64,000 bases of DNA from Robbsia andropogonis (GCF_000970345.1 NZ_LAQU01000014.1:62001-126000); one strand, 5' to 3'. Positions 44,645 through 54,250 are shown, numbered from the stretch's first letter. Program-made: numbers and translations. Notes: generated from the letters alone by a model not told the origin.

Positions 44645-45775
44645 TTACCAGCCGTAGAAACGTGGCCACGCATGTACCGAGCCGTCTTCCTGCAGTGCGT
44701 AATACGTCGGATGCTGCGCGCCTGTTGCACAAGCGTGATTCGGTAGAATCCGGAGCATGGAGCCAATTGGGAAGCGTTCGACGATATTCTTGTCGTCCCC
44801 GCCCATCCGCTCTACGATGCCATGTTCTTGATTGGTGCCGACGATGCGGTAGCCGCCCAGTGCTTCGCCATCCACATTGCAGACTGCGCCATAGCCGAAA
44901 TCCTGTTTCTGACGTTTCGTGCCTGTGTCGCGGCTCATCGCCATCCAGCCGGCGTCGACGATGATCCAGCCCTTTTCTTCCTGGTGTCCGATGACCGTTG
45001 TCAGAACGCTGAGTGCTATCTCGTCTATCGTAGTGACGCCGATGTTATGCATGACCAGATCAAAAGTCACGTATACCCCTGCTCGCACTTCCGTGACCCC
45101 TTCCAGATTGGTGGCAACAAGGGCAGTGGGCGTCGAGCCGATACTGACGACAGCGCAAGGGAGGCCGGCGGTGCGTAACCGGGTCGCCGCCCTTACCGTG
45201 CCGGCTCTTTCCTGTTCGGCTATTTTCGATAGGTCTTCATCGTTATCGAAATCGTAACTGGAACCCGCATGTGCCAGTACGCCGCCAAGGCGCATTCCTC
45301 CGTCGGTCAAGGTGCGTCCAATCGCGATGAGCGTATCGTCCTCTGGTTTGATGCCGGAGCGATGGCCATCTACATCGATTTCAATCCAAACCTCGAAGAC
45401 CTCTCCATGCGCTTTGCCGAAACGTACGATGGCTTCCGCGCATGCAACGCTGTCCGCCAGAATTTTTAAATCACACCCTTTTTGCCGCAGGGCATGCGCC
45501 TGTCCAAGTTTGGACGGGGCCATGCCAACCGCATACACGATATCTCGAATGCCGGCTGCGAAGAATTGTTCCGCTTCTTTCAACGTGGACACCGTGATGC
45601 CCTTGGCGCCCGCGTCGATTTGCTCGGAAACAACCTGCAAGCATTTTGTGGTCTTCACATGGGGTCGAAAGCGAACGCCGAGCGCGTTCATCCGCTGTTG
45701 CATGCGATGGATGTTGCGTCTCATTCGAGAGACATCGATCAAGGCGGCTGGCGTGGAGATTTCGTGGAGAGCCAT
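44645..45775 (-). CDS. DSD1-family PLP enzyme (D-threonine aldolase / D-serine dehydratase type)
   Basis: 376 residues, fold type III PLP enzyme. Lys41 in FRPHVKTTKC should bind PLP, following the N-terminal STPAALIDVSRMRRNI. VWIEIDVDGHRSG and VSIGSTPTA hold phosphate and ring contacts. His347 and Cys349 in HACATG bind the metal ion needed for D-threonine aldolase, D-3-hydroxyaspartate aldolase and eukaryotic-type D-serine dehydratase. All act on beta-hydroxy-D-amino acids. The neighbours (amine oxidases, aldehyde dehydrogenase, amidase) fit a pathway that opens a hydroxy-amino acid to an aldehyde plus glycine, for example. The precise activity cannot be told. Confidence 0.87.
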   Translation of the reverse strand: MALHEISTPAALIDVSRMRRNIHRMQQRMNALGVRFRPHVKTTKCLQVVSEQIDAGAKGITVSTLKEAEQFFAAGIRDIVYAVGMAPSKLGQAHALRQKGCDLKILADSVACAEAIVRFGKAHGEVFEVWIEIDVDGHRSGIKPEDDTLIAIGRTLTDGGMRLGGVLAHAGSSYDFDNDEDLSKIAEQERAGTVRAATRLRTAGLPCAVVSIGSTPTALVATNLEGVTEVRAGVYVTFDLVMHNIGVTTIDEIALSVLTTVIGHQEEKGWIIVDAGWMAMSRDTGTKRQKQDFGYGAVCNVDGEALGGYRIVGTNQEHGIVERMGGDDKNIVERFPIGSMLRILPNHACATGAQHPTYYALQEDGSVHAWPRFYGW

Positions 45776-45972
45776 CGTTGTGTTCAGCGTTAAAATATGA
45801 CGGAAATGCCCGGACGTATCATCGCCGAAGCACTAGGACGAATTCGGCAATTGTAGGCGAGCGCTTTTATAAAAGGATTTAGCGACTGTAAAGTGAGCAT
45901 TATCCGGGCATAAATGATAATGAGGCGGAGCGGTGCGCTTTTGAAATCGTAAAAGCCGCGCCTGTAAGGGAG

Positions 45973-46893
45973 TTATTTGCGCCACGGGGCCGAACCAAGT
46001 CGCTCTTTGGCGATGTCGAGAAATGCCTTTTGCCTTGGGGTCAAGCCGGTGCGAGTGGGCGTCAAGGCCATGATGGGCGCCGATTCGAGTCGCCAGTCGG
46101 ATAAAACGCGGACTAATTTCCCGGAAGAGATAAATTGCGCACTTTCCCATTCGGAGCGTGCAAAGATGCCGAGACCCTTTATGCCCCAGTCGCATATTAC
46201 GGTGCCATCGTTGGAGGACAAGCGCCCTGTGAGTCGTATATTCACCGGTTTTTCAGCTTGCCTTCCGTCACGACCGCCGCGGGACAATCGAAGACGGGTG
46301 ACGTCTTCGTCGTTTTCGCGCAGGGCAAGGAAGTCGTAGTGGACCAGGTCTGAAGGGTGTTCAAGCCGAGACAGACGTTGGGCATATTTGGGACTGGCAC
46401 AAAGAAAGCGCTCGTTGGGTGCCAGGTAATGGCCAACCCAGGATGAGGGTTTCGTATTGCCGATGGAAATCACAATGTCGGCGCCCGCGGCCGCGGCAAG
46501 CGGGCTTTCGGAAAGGATGAGAGACACGCTCAAGTTCGGATGCGAGCGATTCATTTCCTGCATGACGGGTGCGATATGCATGCGGCCGAAGCCAAATGGT
46601 GCAACCACCCGCAAATTGCCCGAAACACTATTGGATCTTCCCGAGACGACGGCGCCGATCGCATCGATTCTTTCAAGGATATCAACCGCCTCTTGCCGCA
46701 GCCGCTGTCCCTCGTTAGTCAGTGAAAACCCTCGCGCTTCGCGGGTTCCGAGTCGTACGCCAAGGCGCTCCTCAATGCGCTGGAGACGGGTTGTCACCGC
46801 GGGCGGGGTCAAGTTAAGCAGCCTTGCGGCTTCGGCCAAGGATTTCGCCGACCCCAATGCGCGAAACAGTCGCATATCTTCAAGTTCCAGCAT
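45973..46893 (-). CDS. LysR-type transcriptional regulator
   Basis: 306 residues from the ATG at 46893, with AAGGAG seven bases upstream. Helix-turn-helix: MRLFRALGSAKSLAEAARLL and LTPPAVTTRLQRIEERLG. The effector domain begins NLRVVAPFGFGRMHIAPVMQ. The family usually controls a divergent gene; the divergent neighbour is a double GNAT gene that leads a set with two FAD oxidases and an aldehyde dehydrogenase. It could also control the DSD1 gene downstream on its own strand. The inducer is unknown. Confidence 0.87.
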   Translation of the reverse strand: MLELEDMRLFRALGSAKSLAEAARLLNLTPPAVTTRLQRIEERLGVRLGTREARGFSLTNEGQRLRQEAVDILERIDAIGAVVSGRSNSVSGNLRVVAPFGFGRMHIAPVMQEMNRSHPNLSVSLILSESPLAAAAGADIVISIGNTKPSSWVGHYLAPNERFLCASPKYAQRLSRLEHPSDLVHYDFLALRENDEDVTRLRLSRGGRDGRQAEKPVNIRLTGRLSSNDGTVICDWGIKGLGIFARSEWESAQFISSGKLVRVLSDWRLESAPIMALTPTRTGLTPRQKAFLDIAKERLGSAPWRK

Positions 46894-47137
46894 TAACGTC
46901 TCCTTAATGCCCAATTTTGTAGATATTAAACCCGACAAAACGTTTCTTTTCTATAGTCGCGTTAACACGGATCGCTCAAGAGCGAATGTTCGCTAAGGCG
47001 TGAGCGTATACGCAACACGTCGTGCCGTCGGCGCATAGGGCGGGGCCCTAAGCGTTGCAAAGCTTTTTCCAATAAGCGTCTGCGTATGGGGTGTCGAAAG
47101 TGCTATTTCCGCGGGCTGGGCTGCCAGGGTTTCTAAT

Positions 47138-48019
47138 ATGAAAGATGACAATGCTACCGGCTGTTCCTATCGTCCATTCACACCTGGGGATGTAGCGGCG
47201 GCGCATGCTTTGTCCGTCGCTGTGCATTGGCCGCATCGTCCGGAAGATTGGCACTTTGCACTTGAAGTCGGGAACGGCTTTGTAGCCGTATCGGACGGTG
47301 CGATCGTCGGCACCGCTTTATGCTGGAAATATGGGACCGGGCATGCCTCGTTAGGCTTGGTTATCGTGTCGCCGAATCATCAGGGGCGCGGGGTAGGTCG
47401 TACACTGATGAAACGACTTCTTGACGAAGTTGGTGCAAGAGTGACATTTCTCCACGCCACTCCCGAAGGTCAACCACTTTATGAGAAATTGGGCTTCTCA
47501 GTATGCGGACAGCTCGATCAACACCAGGGAAACGTAGCGAACATCTTGCCGGTTGCGTTACCCGACGACGTGTGCGTGCGTGCAGCCACGCTCGAAGATG
47601 AGGCAACCGTCATGAGGCTTGCATCTCGTGCCTCGCGTTGTGACCGTCAGCCCGTGATGCGTGCCTTGTTGCAGATTAGTGATTGCGCGGTGTTGGCGCA
47701 AGCGGGGAAGGTCGTCGGTTTCTCGATGTTCAGGCGTTTCGGACGCGGTTACATGGTTGGCCCGATAGTCGCACCACGTTCAACGAAAGACGTACTAGCA
47801 AAATTGCTTATCGCGCATTGGCTTAACGGACGAACCGACGAATACATTCGCCTCGATGTACCGAAGGGTGCTGTGTTGAACGACTGGCTAATAGAACAGG
47901 GTCTGAAACGCGTCGACACAGTAAATAAAATGGTAGTTAACGCGCCTGCGGAGGCTTATCCCGATGCCGCTGATCCGGACTGCCAGCTTTATGGGCTGGT
48001 AACACAGGCCATGTTTTAA
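47138..48019 (+). CDS. GNAT N-acetyltransferase with two tandem domains
   Basis: 293 residues. The first GNAT domain (about 1-140) has the acetyl-CoA loop LVIVSPNHQGRGVGRTLMKR (QGRGVG) and LYEKLGFSVCG near its end. The second half (about 145-290) follows the same fold without a clear Q/RxxGxG loop, with VVGFSMFRRFGRGYMVGPIV; this is the pattern of tandem GNAT proteins in which only one half is active. It should acetylate an amine. It is the first plus-strand gene after the LysR regulator and is followed by amine-oxidising enzymes, which suggests an amine substrate or protection by acetylation. Confidence 0.85.
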   Translation: MKDDNATGCSYRPFTPGDVAAAHALSVAVHWPHRPEDWHFALEVGNGFVAVSDGAIVGTALCWKYGTGHASLGLVIVSPNHQGRGVGRTLMKRLLDEVGARVTFLHATPEGQPLYEKLGFSVCGQLDQHQGNVANILPVALPDDVCVRAATLEDEATVMRLASRASRCDRQPVMRALLQISDCAVLAQAGKVVGFSMFRRFGRGYMVGPIVAPRSTKDVLAKLLIAHWLNGRTDEYIRLDVPKGAVLNDWLIEQGLKRVDTVNKMVVNAPAEAYPDAADPDCQLYGLVTQAMF

Positions 48020-48188
48020 ATATCGATGTTTGACCGGATAGTCGCTGGATCAATATCGAGAATGGATGTCGAGGAATGGGACCTGATCGGAAACGCGGTG
48101 ACCTGCTGTCTGCCTGTGGCGCGGCTGGCATTGCGCAATCCGCGGCGCCGTCGACCATCGATTCCGGCGAGTTCAGCATGAAGCTTGG

Positions 48189-48205
48189 TTTAACGTTACG
48201 TTAAA
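48189..48205. promoter_or_regulatory. Palindrome upstream of the FAD oxidase gene
   Basis: TTTAACG and CGTTAAA are perfect inverted copies around TTA, 76 bases before the start of the disrupted FAD oxidase gene. The size and place fit an operator. No second copy was found. Confidence 0.35.
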
Positions 48206-48280
48206 AAGCGCTTTATCAACGCCGAGCAGCTGCATTCGATAATCGTCGACATGAACCTACCGTAACGGAAGAGTATTTAT

Positions 48281-49602
48281 ATGCGAGTACCTTTGACACC
48301 AGTTGTATCGAGTCCAACGCTGCCAGGAAGCGTGGATGTGGTGATAATCGGTGCGGGCATCATAGGCGCGTTCACGGCCTGGTTTCTTGCAAAGCGCGGG
48401 ATGAAAGTGGCGCTGCTTGAAAAGGGCTTCGTTGGTGGGGAACAATCAAGCCGTAATTGGGGATGGTGTCGGCAGCAGAATCGCGATGCGCGCGAACTCC
48501 CTATGGCGACACATAGTTTGCGTCTTTGGGAAGAATTCGAAGCAACATCAGGTGAATCAACTGGATTTCGTCGGAGCGGCTTGCTATATCTTAGCAATAG
48601 TGATGAGGAGCTGGCTGGGCGCGATGGTGCGATTTCGCCAAAACGGCCGGCGTTCGAACGGAAGTGCTGGGAAGCCAAGCGGCTAGCGCCAAGGCGCGTT
48701 TTACAGAGAAACAGTGGAAAGGCGGGATCTTTGCTCCGACCGATGGGACCGCAGATCCTGGTAACGCTGCACCTGCCGTGGCTCGCGCTATTTTGAAGCT
48801 AGGCGGAACGGTCCATCAGAACTGCGCGGCACGCGGTATTGAAACAGAAGCTGGGCGGGTGTCGGGGGTGGTGACAGAGCACGGTACCATTCGCACAAAA
48901 ACGGCCGTGCTGTCCGGGGGAGCGTGGGCGTCTACCTTTTGTCGGCAACTCGGCATTCGTATGCCGCAAGCAACCATCCGTTCTTCAATCATGGAGCTTG
49001 CGGTAGCGCGCGGTGTACTCCCCGACGCAGTGCATACCAAGGATGTCTCTATTACCCGGCGTAGCGATAACACGTACACACTGGCCATCAGCGGTATGGC
49101 ACGGTTTGACCCGACGCAACAGAAATTCCGTTACGCCAAAGATTTTTTCCCATTATTCCGGCGTCGCTGGCGCAGCATCAGCGTTGGTACGCTCGAAGGC
49201 GTTCGTTCTGGGCATGAAAGTCTCAAGCGCTGGCGACTCGATGAAGTAACACCGATGGAACGGATGCGTGTGTTGGATCCTACGCCGGACCAGACCGCGC
49301 TGCGCCTTATGCACAGTCGAGCCATTGCGCTATGCCCGGCTCTTGGGAAAAGTCACACGACGGCATCCTGGGCTGGATATATCGACATGACTCCGGACGG
49401 GGTGCCGTGTATAGGGGAAGTGAATGAGGTCGCTGGTCTGGTACTCGCTGCCGGCTTCAGCGGTCATGGATTTGGAATAGGACCCGGTGCGGGCCATCTT
49501 ATTGCGGATCTTGTAATGGGTTCGACACCTATTGTCGACCCGAGGCCCTTTGACCCAAAACGTTTCGCCACCGTCATGCCTAAGGATATAGCCGATTTTT
49601 AA
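48281..49602 (+). pseudogene. FAD-dependent amino-acid/amine oxidoreductase with one frameshift
   Basis: A DAO-type flavoprotein of about 440 residues split in two frames. Part 1 (from 48281) has the FAD-binding GSVDVVIIGAGIIGAFTAWF and SSRNWGWCRQQNRDARELPM, and is normal to YLSNSDEEL. Near 48611-48616 the frame changes; reading on in the other frame gives GWARWCDFAKTAGVRTE and then the long second frame with KQWKGGIFAPTDGTADPGN, through VLAAGFSGHGFGIGPGAGHL to 49602. So one missing base explains the break, and nothing else is damaged. The ATG at 48281 comes from the first frame. The protein family deaminates amino acids or amines. The parts could be errors in sequence; otherwise the gene is newly inactive. 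Confidence 0.85.
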
Positions 49603-49768
49603 GATTCGTATTTATCCAGCGGATTGGCATATCGATGGTATAACGGCTTTGCCAAGCGTTATTGATTTCTGTCTGGTCAAGGGGCGGTAACGGAGAGGGG
49701 GGCGGTATCCGTGGTTTGACGCCGCGGGTGCGGCGAAGCGCAAAGTGTCATCTTGATATGCACCTGAT

Positions 49769-51046
49769 ATGAAACTGACTTCCTATTGGCTTGATACCGC
49801 GCCGCGCTTCACGAAAGGGGCGCATGGCGTGGTACACGGAAGCGCGGATGTCGTGGTGATTGGTGCAGGCTTTACGGGCTTGTCAGCCGCGCTCGCCTTG
49901 GCAAAGAAAGGCGCAAAAGTCACGGTGCTGGAGGCAGGCCTGGTTGGTAACGCGGCATCGGGCCGGAACGGCGGCATGTGTAATAACGGCTTCGCGCAAG
50001 ACTATGCGACGCTGTCGGCGCAGCTAGGTCGCGATACCGCAAATATGCTTTATAGAAGTTTCGATGCAGGTGTAGCCAAGGTCGAATCCATCATTCAAGA
50101 GGAGGGGATCGACTGCAGTTTCAGGCGGGTAGGAAAACTCAAACTTGCCGCCAAGCCTGAGCATTACGATAAGCTTGCAAGGTCCCAAGAGATACTGGCG
50201 CGCGAAGTCGATCCCGATACACGCATGGTCAGCGCAAGCGATATACGTAACGAAATGGGTTGTGATCGCTACTTTGGAGGCCTGCTTTATGAGAAAAGTG
50301 CGGGCATGCACGTCGGCCGTTTTGCGCATGGGCTTGCGGAGGCGGCAGTCAGGAAGGGCGTCCGGATTTATGAGAATTCGCCGATGATTGGGCTTCAACG
50401 GATCAATGGTCAACGTCACGTGGTGAAGACCGCCGATGGGTCAATCGAGGCGTCTCAGGTATTGCTCGCTAGTGGTACATCGCGTTTTGGTCCACTGGGT
50501 TGGTTCCGTCGTAGGATCATCCCTGTCGGTGCATTCCTGATTGTCACAGAACCGTTGCGTACGACGTTGCTGGACCAGCTCATTCCTAACCGGCGGATGT
50601 ACGTTGATACGAAGAACTTTGTGAACTACTTTCGTGTTACACCAGACAACCGACTGTTGTTCGGCGGCCGCGCACGCTTCGCGGAATCAAATCCGGCTTC
50701 CGACGCGAAAAGTGGCATGATCTTGACGCAAGCGTTGGGCGAAACGTTCCCGGAACTTGCCAATGCGCAAATCGATTATTGCTGGGGCGGCATGGTGGAC
50801 ATGACCCGGGATCGCCTGCCTAGGGCTGGTGAACGTAATGGCGTCTTCTATTCAATGGGTTACAGCGGTCATGGTACACATATGTCCACGTATATGGGCG
50901 CTGTGATGGCCGACGTATTGGACGGCCGTACAGACCTCAATCCGTGGCGTGATTTCGAGTGGAAGGCGATACCCGGGCATTTTGGAAAACCGTGGTTTCT
51001 GCCTTTGATCGGTGCCTACTATCGCTTCCAGGATTTCCTTCGATGA
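49769..51046 (+). CDS. FAD-dependent amine oxidase (gamma-glutamylputrescine oxidase / DAO type)
   Basis: 425 residues. FAD-binding fold at the start: ADVVVIGAGFTGLSAALALA and LEAGLVGNAASGRNGGMCNN, a sequence common in PuuB-like and related DAO oxidoreductases. The end has YSMGYSGHGTHMSTYMGAVM, where the flavin ring is held. It oxidises a C-N bond and yields an aldehyde or keto product, ammonia and hydrogen peroxide or reduced acceptor. Its stop overlaps the aldehyde dehydrogenase start as ATGA. Together they would turn an amine into a carboxylic acid. The amine is not identified. Confidence 0.87.
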   Translation: MKLTSYWLDTAPRFTKGAHGVVHGSADVVVIGAGFTGLSAALALAKKGAKVTVLEAGLVGNAASGRNGGMCNNGFAQDYATLSAQLGRDTANMLYRSFDAGVAKVESIIQEEGIDCSFRRVGKLKLAAKPEHYDKLARSQEILAREVDPDTRMVSASDIRNEMGCDRYFGGLLYEKSAGMHVGRFAHGLAEAAVRKGVRIYENSPMIGLQRINGQRHVVKTADGSIEASQVLLASGTSRFGPLGWFRRRIIPVGAFLIVTEPLRTTLLDQLIPNRRMYVDTKNFVNYFRVTPDNRLLFGGRARFAESNPASDAKSGMILTQALGETFPELANAQIDYCWGGMVDMTRDRLPRAGERNGVFYSMGYSGHGTHMSTYMGAVMADVLDGRTDLNPWRDFEWKAIPGHFGKPWFLPLIGAYYRFQDFLR

Positions 51047-52515
51047 CTACTTTATTGCATCTTCCTTGTCTGGATGCCGAGAAATTGGCAGAAAGTGTGT
51101 ATGTCGGCGGACAGTGGCGCGCACCGGAACACGGCGGTGGCCTTGCCGAGGTCATCAATCCCGCAACGGAGGCGTCCATCGGTGATGTGGCCCTGGGCAC
51201 CGCGCATGACGTGGATATGGCCGTGTCGGCCGCATTGTCTGCGTTTCCGGACTGGTCCATGACGGAGCCTTCGTATCGTGCGGCTATCTTGGAAAAGGTC
51301 CATCGGTTGATTCTTGAGCGGAAAGAGGAGTTTGCCCGCGCTATCTCAATGGAGATGGGGGCACCCATTGACTTCGCGCGGATGTCGCAGGTTCCCCTGG
51401 CGGCGGAACATGTTCGCGTGGCGCGAGACGTGGTGCGGACTTATCCGTTTGTACAGACCAGCGGTTCAACCGCGATTGCTCGTGAGGCAATTGGTGTCTG
51501 CGCCTTGATTACGCCATGGAACTGGCCGCTATACCAGATTACCGCTAAAGTGGCACCAGCCCTGGCAGCAGGCTGCGCCGTCGTACTGAAACCAAGCGAA
51601 CTGGCGCCGTTGAGCGCAATGCTTTTCGCGCAGGTTGTACACGATGCTGGCGTTCCGGCAGGCATTTTCAACATGGTGCTTGGAAGCGGCGCGGAGGTCG
51701 GGGAGGCGCTGGCGGCGCATCCGGATGTGGACATGGTTTCGATTACGGGCTCTAACCGCGCGGGTGCCTTGGTCGCCCAAGCCGCCGCTCCCACTTTCAA
51801 GAGAGTGACGCAGGAGCTTGGGGGGAAATCACCGAACGTTTTTCTGCCTGATGCGGACTTCGTGCACGCCGTGCCCAAGGGCGTGATGTCCGGATTCCGT
51901 AATGCAGGTCAGTCTTGTAGTGCTCCGACTAGAATGCTGGTGCCACGGAATCGTTTGGCGGAAGTGGAGGCTCTGGCATTGAAGACGGTGGAATCAATGA
52001 CAGTCGGTGATCCAAGCGTCGAGGGCACGGTTCTGGGCCCGATCGCAAACGCAGCGCAGTATGGTCGTGTTCAGATGTTGATTGAAGAGGGCATGGCGTC
52101 AGGTGCGAGGCGTATTTGCGGCGGCCCTGGCCGACCTGACGGCATGCAGAAAGGGTTTTTCGCCAGGGCGACAATTTTTTCCGATGTCACGCCCTCGATG
52201 CGTATTGCACAAGAGGAAATATTCGGGCCGGTGCTTTGCATCATGCCCTACGATTCTGTCGATGAGGCGGTGGCGATTGCCAACAGCACGTCGTATGGGC
52301 TTGGCGCGCATGTACAAAGCCGTGACCTCATAGCGGCAAAGGCTGTTGCAGGACGAATCCGTTCCGGTCAGGTTCACATTAACTATCCCGCGTGGGACGC
52401 GTTTGCCCCGTTCGGTGGTTATAAGCGTTCCGGGAATGGCCGGGAATATGGGGTTTTTGGCTTGGAAGAATATTTGGAGACCAAGGCGATTCTGGGCTAC
52501 GTCGAGTCGACCTAG
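51043..52515 (+). CDS. NAD(P)-dependent aldehyde dehydrogenase
   Basis: 490 residues from the ATG at 51043, in ATGA overlap with the oxidase gene. Marks: YVGGQWRAPEHGG at the start, WNWPLYQITAKVAPALAAGC, the general base Glu in QELGGKSPNVFL, and the catalytic Cys in GFRNAGQSCSAPTRM. It belongs to the broad ALDH family that converts aldehydes to acids in the cytosol. Translational coupling to the FAD oxidase makes the product of that enzyme its likely substrate. The last helix-strand part VHINYPAWDAFAPFGGYKRS is normal. Confidence 0.92.
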   Translation: MTTLLHLPCLDAEKLAESVYVGGQWRAPEHGGGLAEVINPATEASIGDVALGTAHDVDMAVSAALSAFPDWSMTEPSYRAAILEKVHRLILERKEEFARAISMEMGAPIDFARMSQVPLAAEHVRVARDVVRTYPFVQTSGSTAIAREAIGVCALITPWNWPLYQITAKVAPALAAGCAVVLKPSELAPLSAMLFAQVVHDAGVPAGIFNMVLGSGAEVGEALAAHPDVDMVSITGSNRAGALVAQAAAPTFKRVTQELGGKSPNVFLPDADFVHAVPKGVMSGFRNAGQSCSAPTRMLVPRNRLAEVEALALKTVESMTVGDPSVEGTVLGPIANAAQYGRVQMLIEEGMASGARRICGGPGRPDGMQKGFFARATIFSDVTPSMRIAQEEIFGPVLCIMPYDSVDEAVAIANSTSYGLGAHVQSRDLIAAKAVAGRIRSGQVHINYPAWDAFAPFGGYKRSGNGREYGVFGLEEYLETKAILGYVEST

Positions 52516-52548
52516 AAAAAGCCAGAGACCCTCGCGTCGCGAAGCGCT

Positions 52549-52938
52549 TTAGATTTCATACAATTCCAGGGGGAGATCATCCGGGTCGGCGAAGAAAGTG
52601 AATCGTTTGCCTGTGTATTCGTCCACTCGTATGGGCTCTGGTTCAATTTCGTGTTCGCGCAAGGCCTCTACTGCAGTATCGAGATTTGTTACACGGAAAG
52701 CGAGATGCCGCATGCCGCATGCCTCAGGCCGGCTAGTACGCGGTGGCGGCGATGGAAAGGAAAACAGTTCAATCTGCGCGCCGTCTGGCATGCGCAAGTC
52801 GAGCTTGTAGGAATTGCGCTGCGCGCGATATACCTCGGCCACAATCTCCAGTCCCAGTATCTCGGTATAAAAGCGGCGCGAGCGTTGGTAGTCTGAGGCA
52901 ATGATGGCCACGTGGTGGATGCCTGAAATTTTCACGGA
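52549..52938 (-). CDS. VOC-family protein (glyoxalase-like, GloA2/YaeR type)
   Basis: 129 residues from MSVKISGIHHVAIIASDYQR at 52938; an upstream in-frame start adds 18 unrelated residues. Metal ligands of the vicinal-oxygen-chelate fold: His in GIHHVAI, Glu in AQIELFSF, His in GMRHLAFRV, and Glu in LPLELYE. The length and ends match the SMU1112c/YaeR group of lactoylglutathione-lyase-like proteins. It faces the aldehyde dehydrogenase gene in convergent direction. Activity is not certain; removal of methylglyoxal is a fair guess. Confidence 0.87.
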   Translation of the reverse strand, partial: SVKISGIHHVAIIASDYQRSRRFYTEILGLEIVAEVYRAQRNSYKLDLRMPDGAQIELFSFPSPPPRTSRPEACGMRHLAFRVTNLDTAVEALREHEIEPEPIRVDEYTGKRFTFFADPDDLPLELYEI

Positions 52939-53082
52939 CATGTGTCTCTGCGGATGGCTGCTGGATCCATCGATTCTACTGTACGTACACACTCCCTATT
53001 TGGCCCGGGCGGTCCGTCGTTCCGATTGACGCTATATCATAAAATTTACGAATTCCTTTCGGTCATGATAAGCTACTGCTTG

Positions 53083-53182
53083 TCTTTGGGGAGTAGCCGG
53101 CTTCCATCCGGAAGCAGTTGCGTCAACATTCTCGGTCGGCCAGACCGTGGCGCAGCTACCCTGCTTTAGGTTGGCGAGACCA
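53083..53182 (+). ncRNA. Manganese riboswitch (yybP-ykoY)
   Basis: The conserved blocks appear in order: TTTGGGGAGTAGCC (53085-53098), GCGTCAACATTCTCGG (about 53120-53135), TGGCGCAGCTACC (53148-53160) and TTGGCGAGACC. These match the yybP-ykoY RNA, which binds Mn2+ and turns on manganese efflux genes. The gene downstream is mntP, its best known target. Right after the aptamer a strong hairpin (53184-53223) separates it from the start codon. Confidence 0.9.
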
Positions 53183-53183
53183 T

Positions 53184-53223
53184 CGACACATCGCCGCAAC
53201 CGGTCGAGTGCAGCGATGTGTCG
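53184..53223 (+). terminator. Expression-platform hairpin in the mntP leader
   Basis: CGACACATCGC (53184-53194) and GCGATGTGTCG (53213-53223) form a perfect 11-base stem with an 18-base loop, followed by GGTTTATTG. In the absence of Mn2+ it may end transcription or hold back translation. The T-run is poor, so the mode is uncertain. It lies 33 bases before the mntP start. Confidence 0.55.
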
Positions 53224-53256
53224 TGGTTTATTGCCCGACCTAGAGCGCCCAAATAG

Positions 53257-53820
53257 ATGAATCCTGTCGCGATACTGTTCCTGGCTTTTGCCATGTCCAC
53301 AGATGCTTTTGCCGCTTCTATTGGCAAAGGTGCCACATTGCATCGTCCTAAATGGCGCGAAGCAATCAGAACCGGTTTAATTTTCGGTGTAATCGAAGCG
53401 TTGACACCTATCGCCGGGTGGCTCCTGGGTAAGGCTGCCGCCCAATACGTGTCAGCCTGGGATCACTGGATAGCCTTCGTATTGCTCGGTATTCTTGGCG
53501 GTCGCATGATCGTCAATAGCTTCAAAGTCGAGGAAGTGAACAATGAGAAGCCCGCGATGCATTCATTCTGGGTGTTGGCCCTCACGGGTTTTGCCACCAG
53601 CATTGATGCCATGGCGGTGGGTGCAGGCCTCGCATTCGTTGACGTGAATATCTATTCCACGGCCGCAGCCATCGGGTTGGCTACTGCGACCATGGTAACG
53701 ATTGGCGTAATGATCGGACGTGTCGTGGGCAGCGTGGTGGGCCGCCGTGCGGAATGTGTTGGCGGGGTTGTCTTGATTGGCATCGGTGTGCTGATTCTCG
53801 TCGAACACCTCGGAGGCTAG
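53257..53820 (+). CDS. mntP: Manganese efflux pump MntP
   Basis: 187 residues with six hydrophobic segments. The two Asp-containing repeats, [15 protein letters not shown] and [15 protein letters not shown], are the signature of MntP, in which the Asp residues lie in the ion path. It exports Mn2+ through the inner membrane and protects against excess. It stands alone behind a yybP-ykoY riboswitch and a strong hairpin, so regulation is by Mn2+ itself. The ribosome site before the ATG is weak. Confidence 0.95.
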   Translation: MNPVAILFLAFAMSTDAFAASIGKGATLHRPKWREAIRTGLIFGVIEALTPIAGWLLGKAAAQYVSAWDHWIAFVLLGILGGRMIVNSFKVEEVNNEKPAMHSFWVLALTGFATSIDAMAVGAGLAFVDVNIYSTAAAIGLATATMVTIGVMIGRVVGSVVGRRAECVGGVVLIGIGVLILVEHLGG

Positions 53821-54250
53821 TCGTTGGCTAATGGGCAGGTCCGATGTTTGTACGTCAAGACCGCAACTTCAAGCCGGTTGTGCGCACTGAAAATCGTCTG
53901 GTATCAGTCTTCGAAAGGCCGCGTGACCTCGCGAAACCATCCGACGTTCCCCCGCATCCTACCCAACCATGCCTCGTTTTCCGGCTGACCGCGCCAGGTG
54001 CCATCGGCAGCCGCATCGCCCTACAATCACGGCTTTTTCGATACGTCGATTTTCTGACCGGTATCGATAAACGGCTTCATCGTGCCGTCATTTACTTCTG
54101 AACCCTTCATGACGTCGTTATATTGATATGCCAAGCTTGCCGTTTGGCAGGTCGGAGCTGTGTATCTTTTCCCGGGCCACGTCACCAAAAACCGTTGTCG
54201 CTTGCAACGGAATGGGGAAGCAGGGATTGCCTACTTAAGGAGCAAAGGGC
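53821..54250. other. Spacer between mntP and porin with minus-strand coding relics
   Basis: About 430 bases. On the minus strand two protein-like fragments are seen: one at 54027-54167 (listed separately) and one from about 54020 to 53904 reading DGTWRGQPENEAWLGRMRG to a stop. There is a small hairpin TGCCAA/TTGGCA at 54129-54149. The porin promoter should lie in the right part. Confidence 0.4.
54027..54167 (-). pseudogene. Possible C-terminal relic of a substrate-binding protein
   Basis: The minus-strand frame reads TASLAYQYNDVMKGSEVND followed by GTMKPFIDTGQKIDVSKKP and a stop. It looks like a periplasmic sugar-binding protein end, but this is only an impression; no start or signal peptide is present. 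It is probably a leftover of a deleted gene. Confidence 0.3.

Noticed and set aside
48020-48280. Possible gene fragment between GNAT and FAD oxidase
   Set aside because: One frame looks weakly protein-like near 48100-48200, but nothing could be assigned; only the palindrome was kept.
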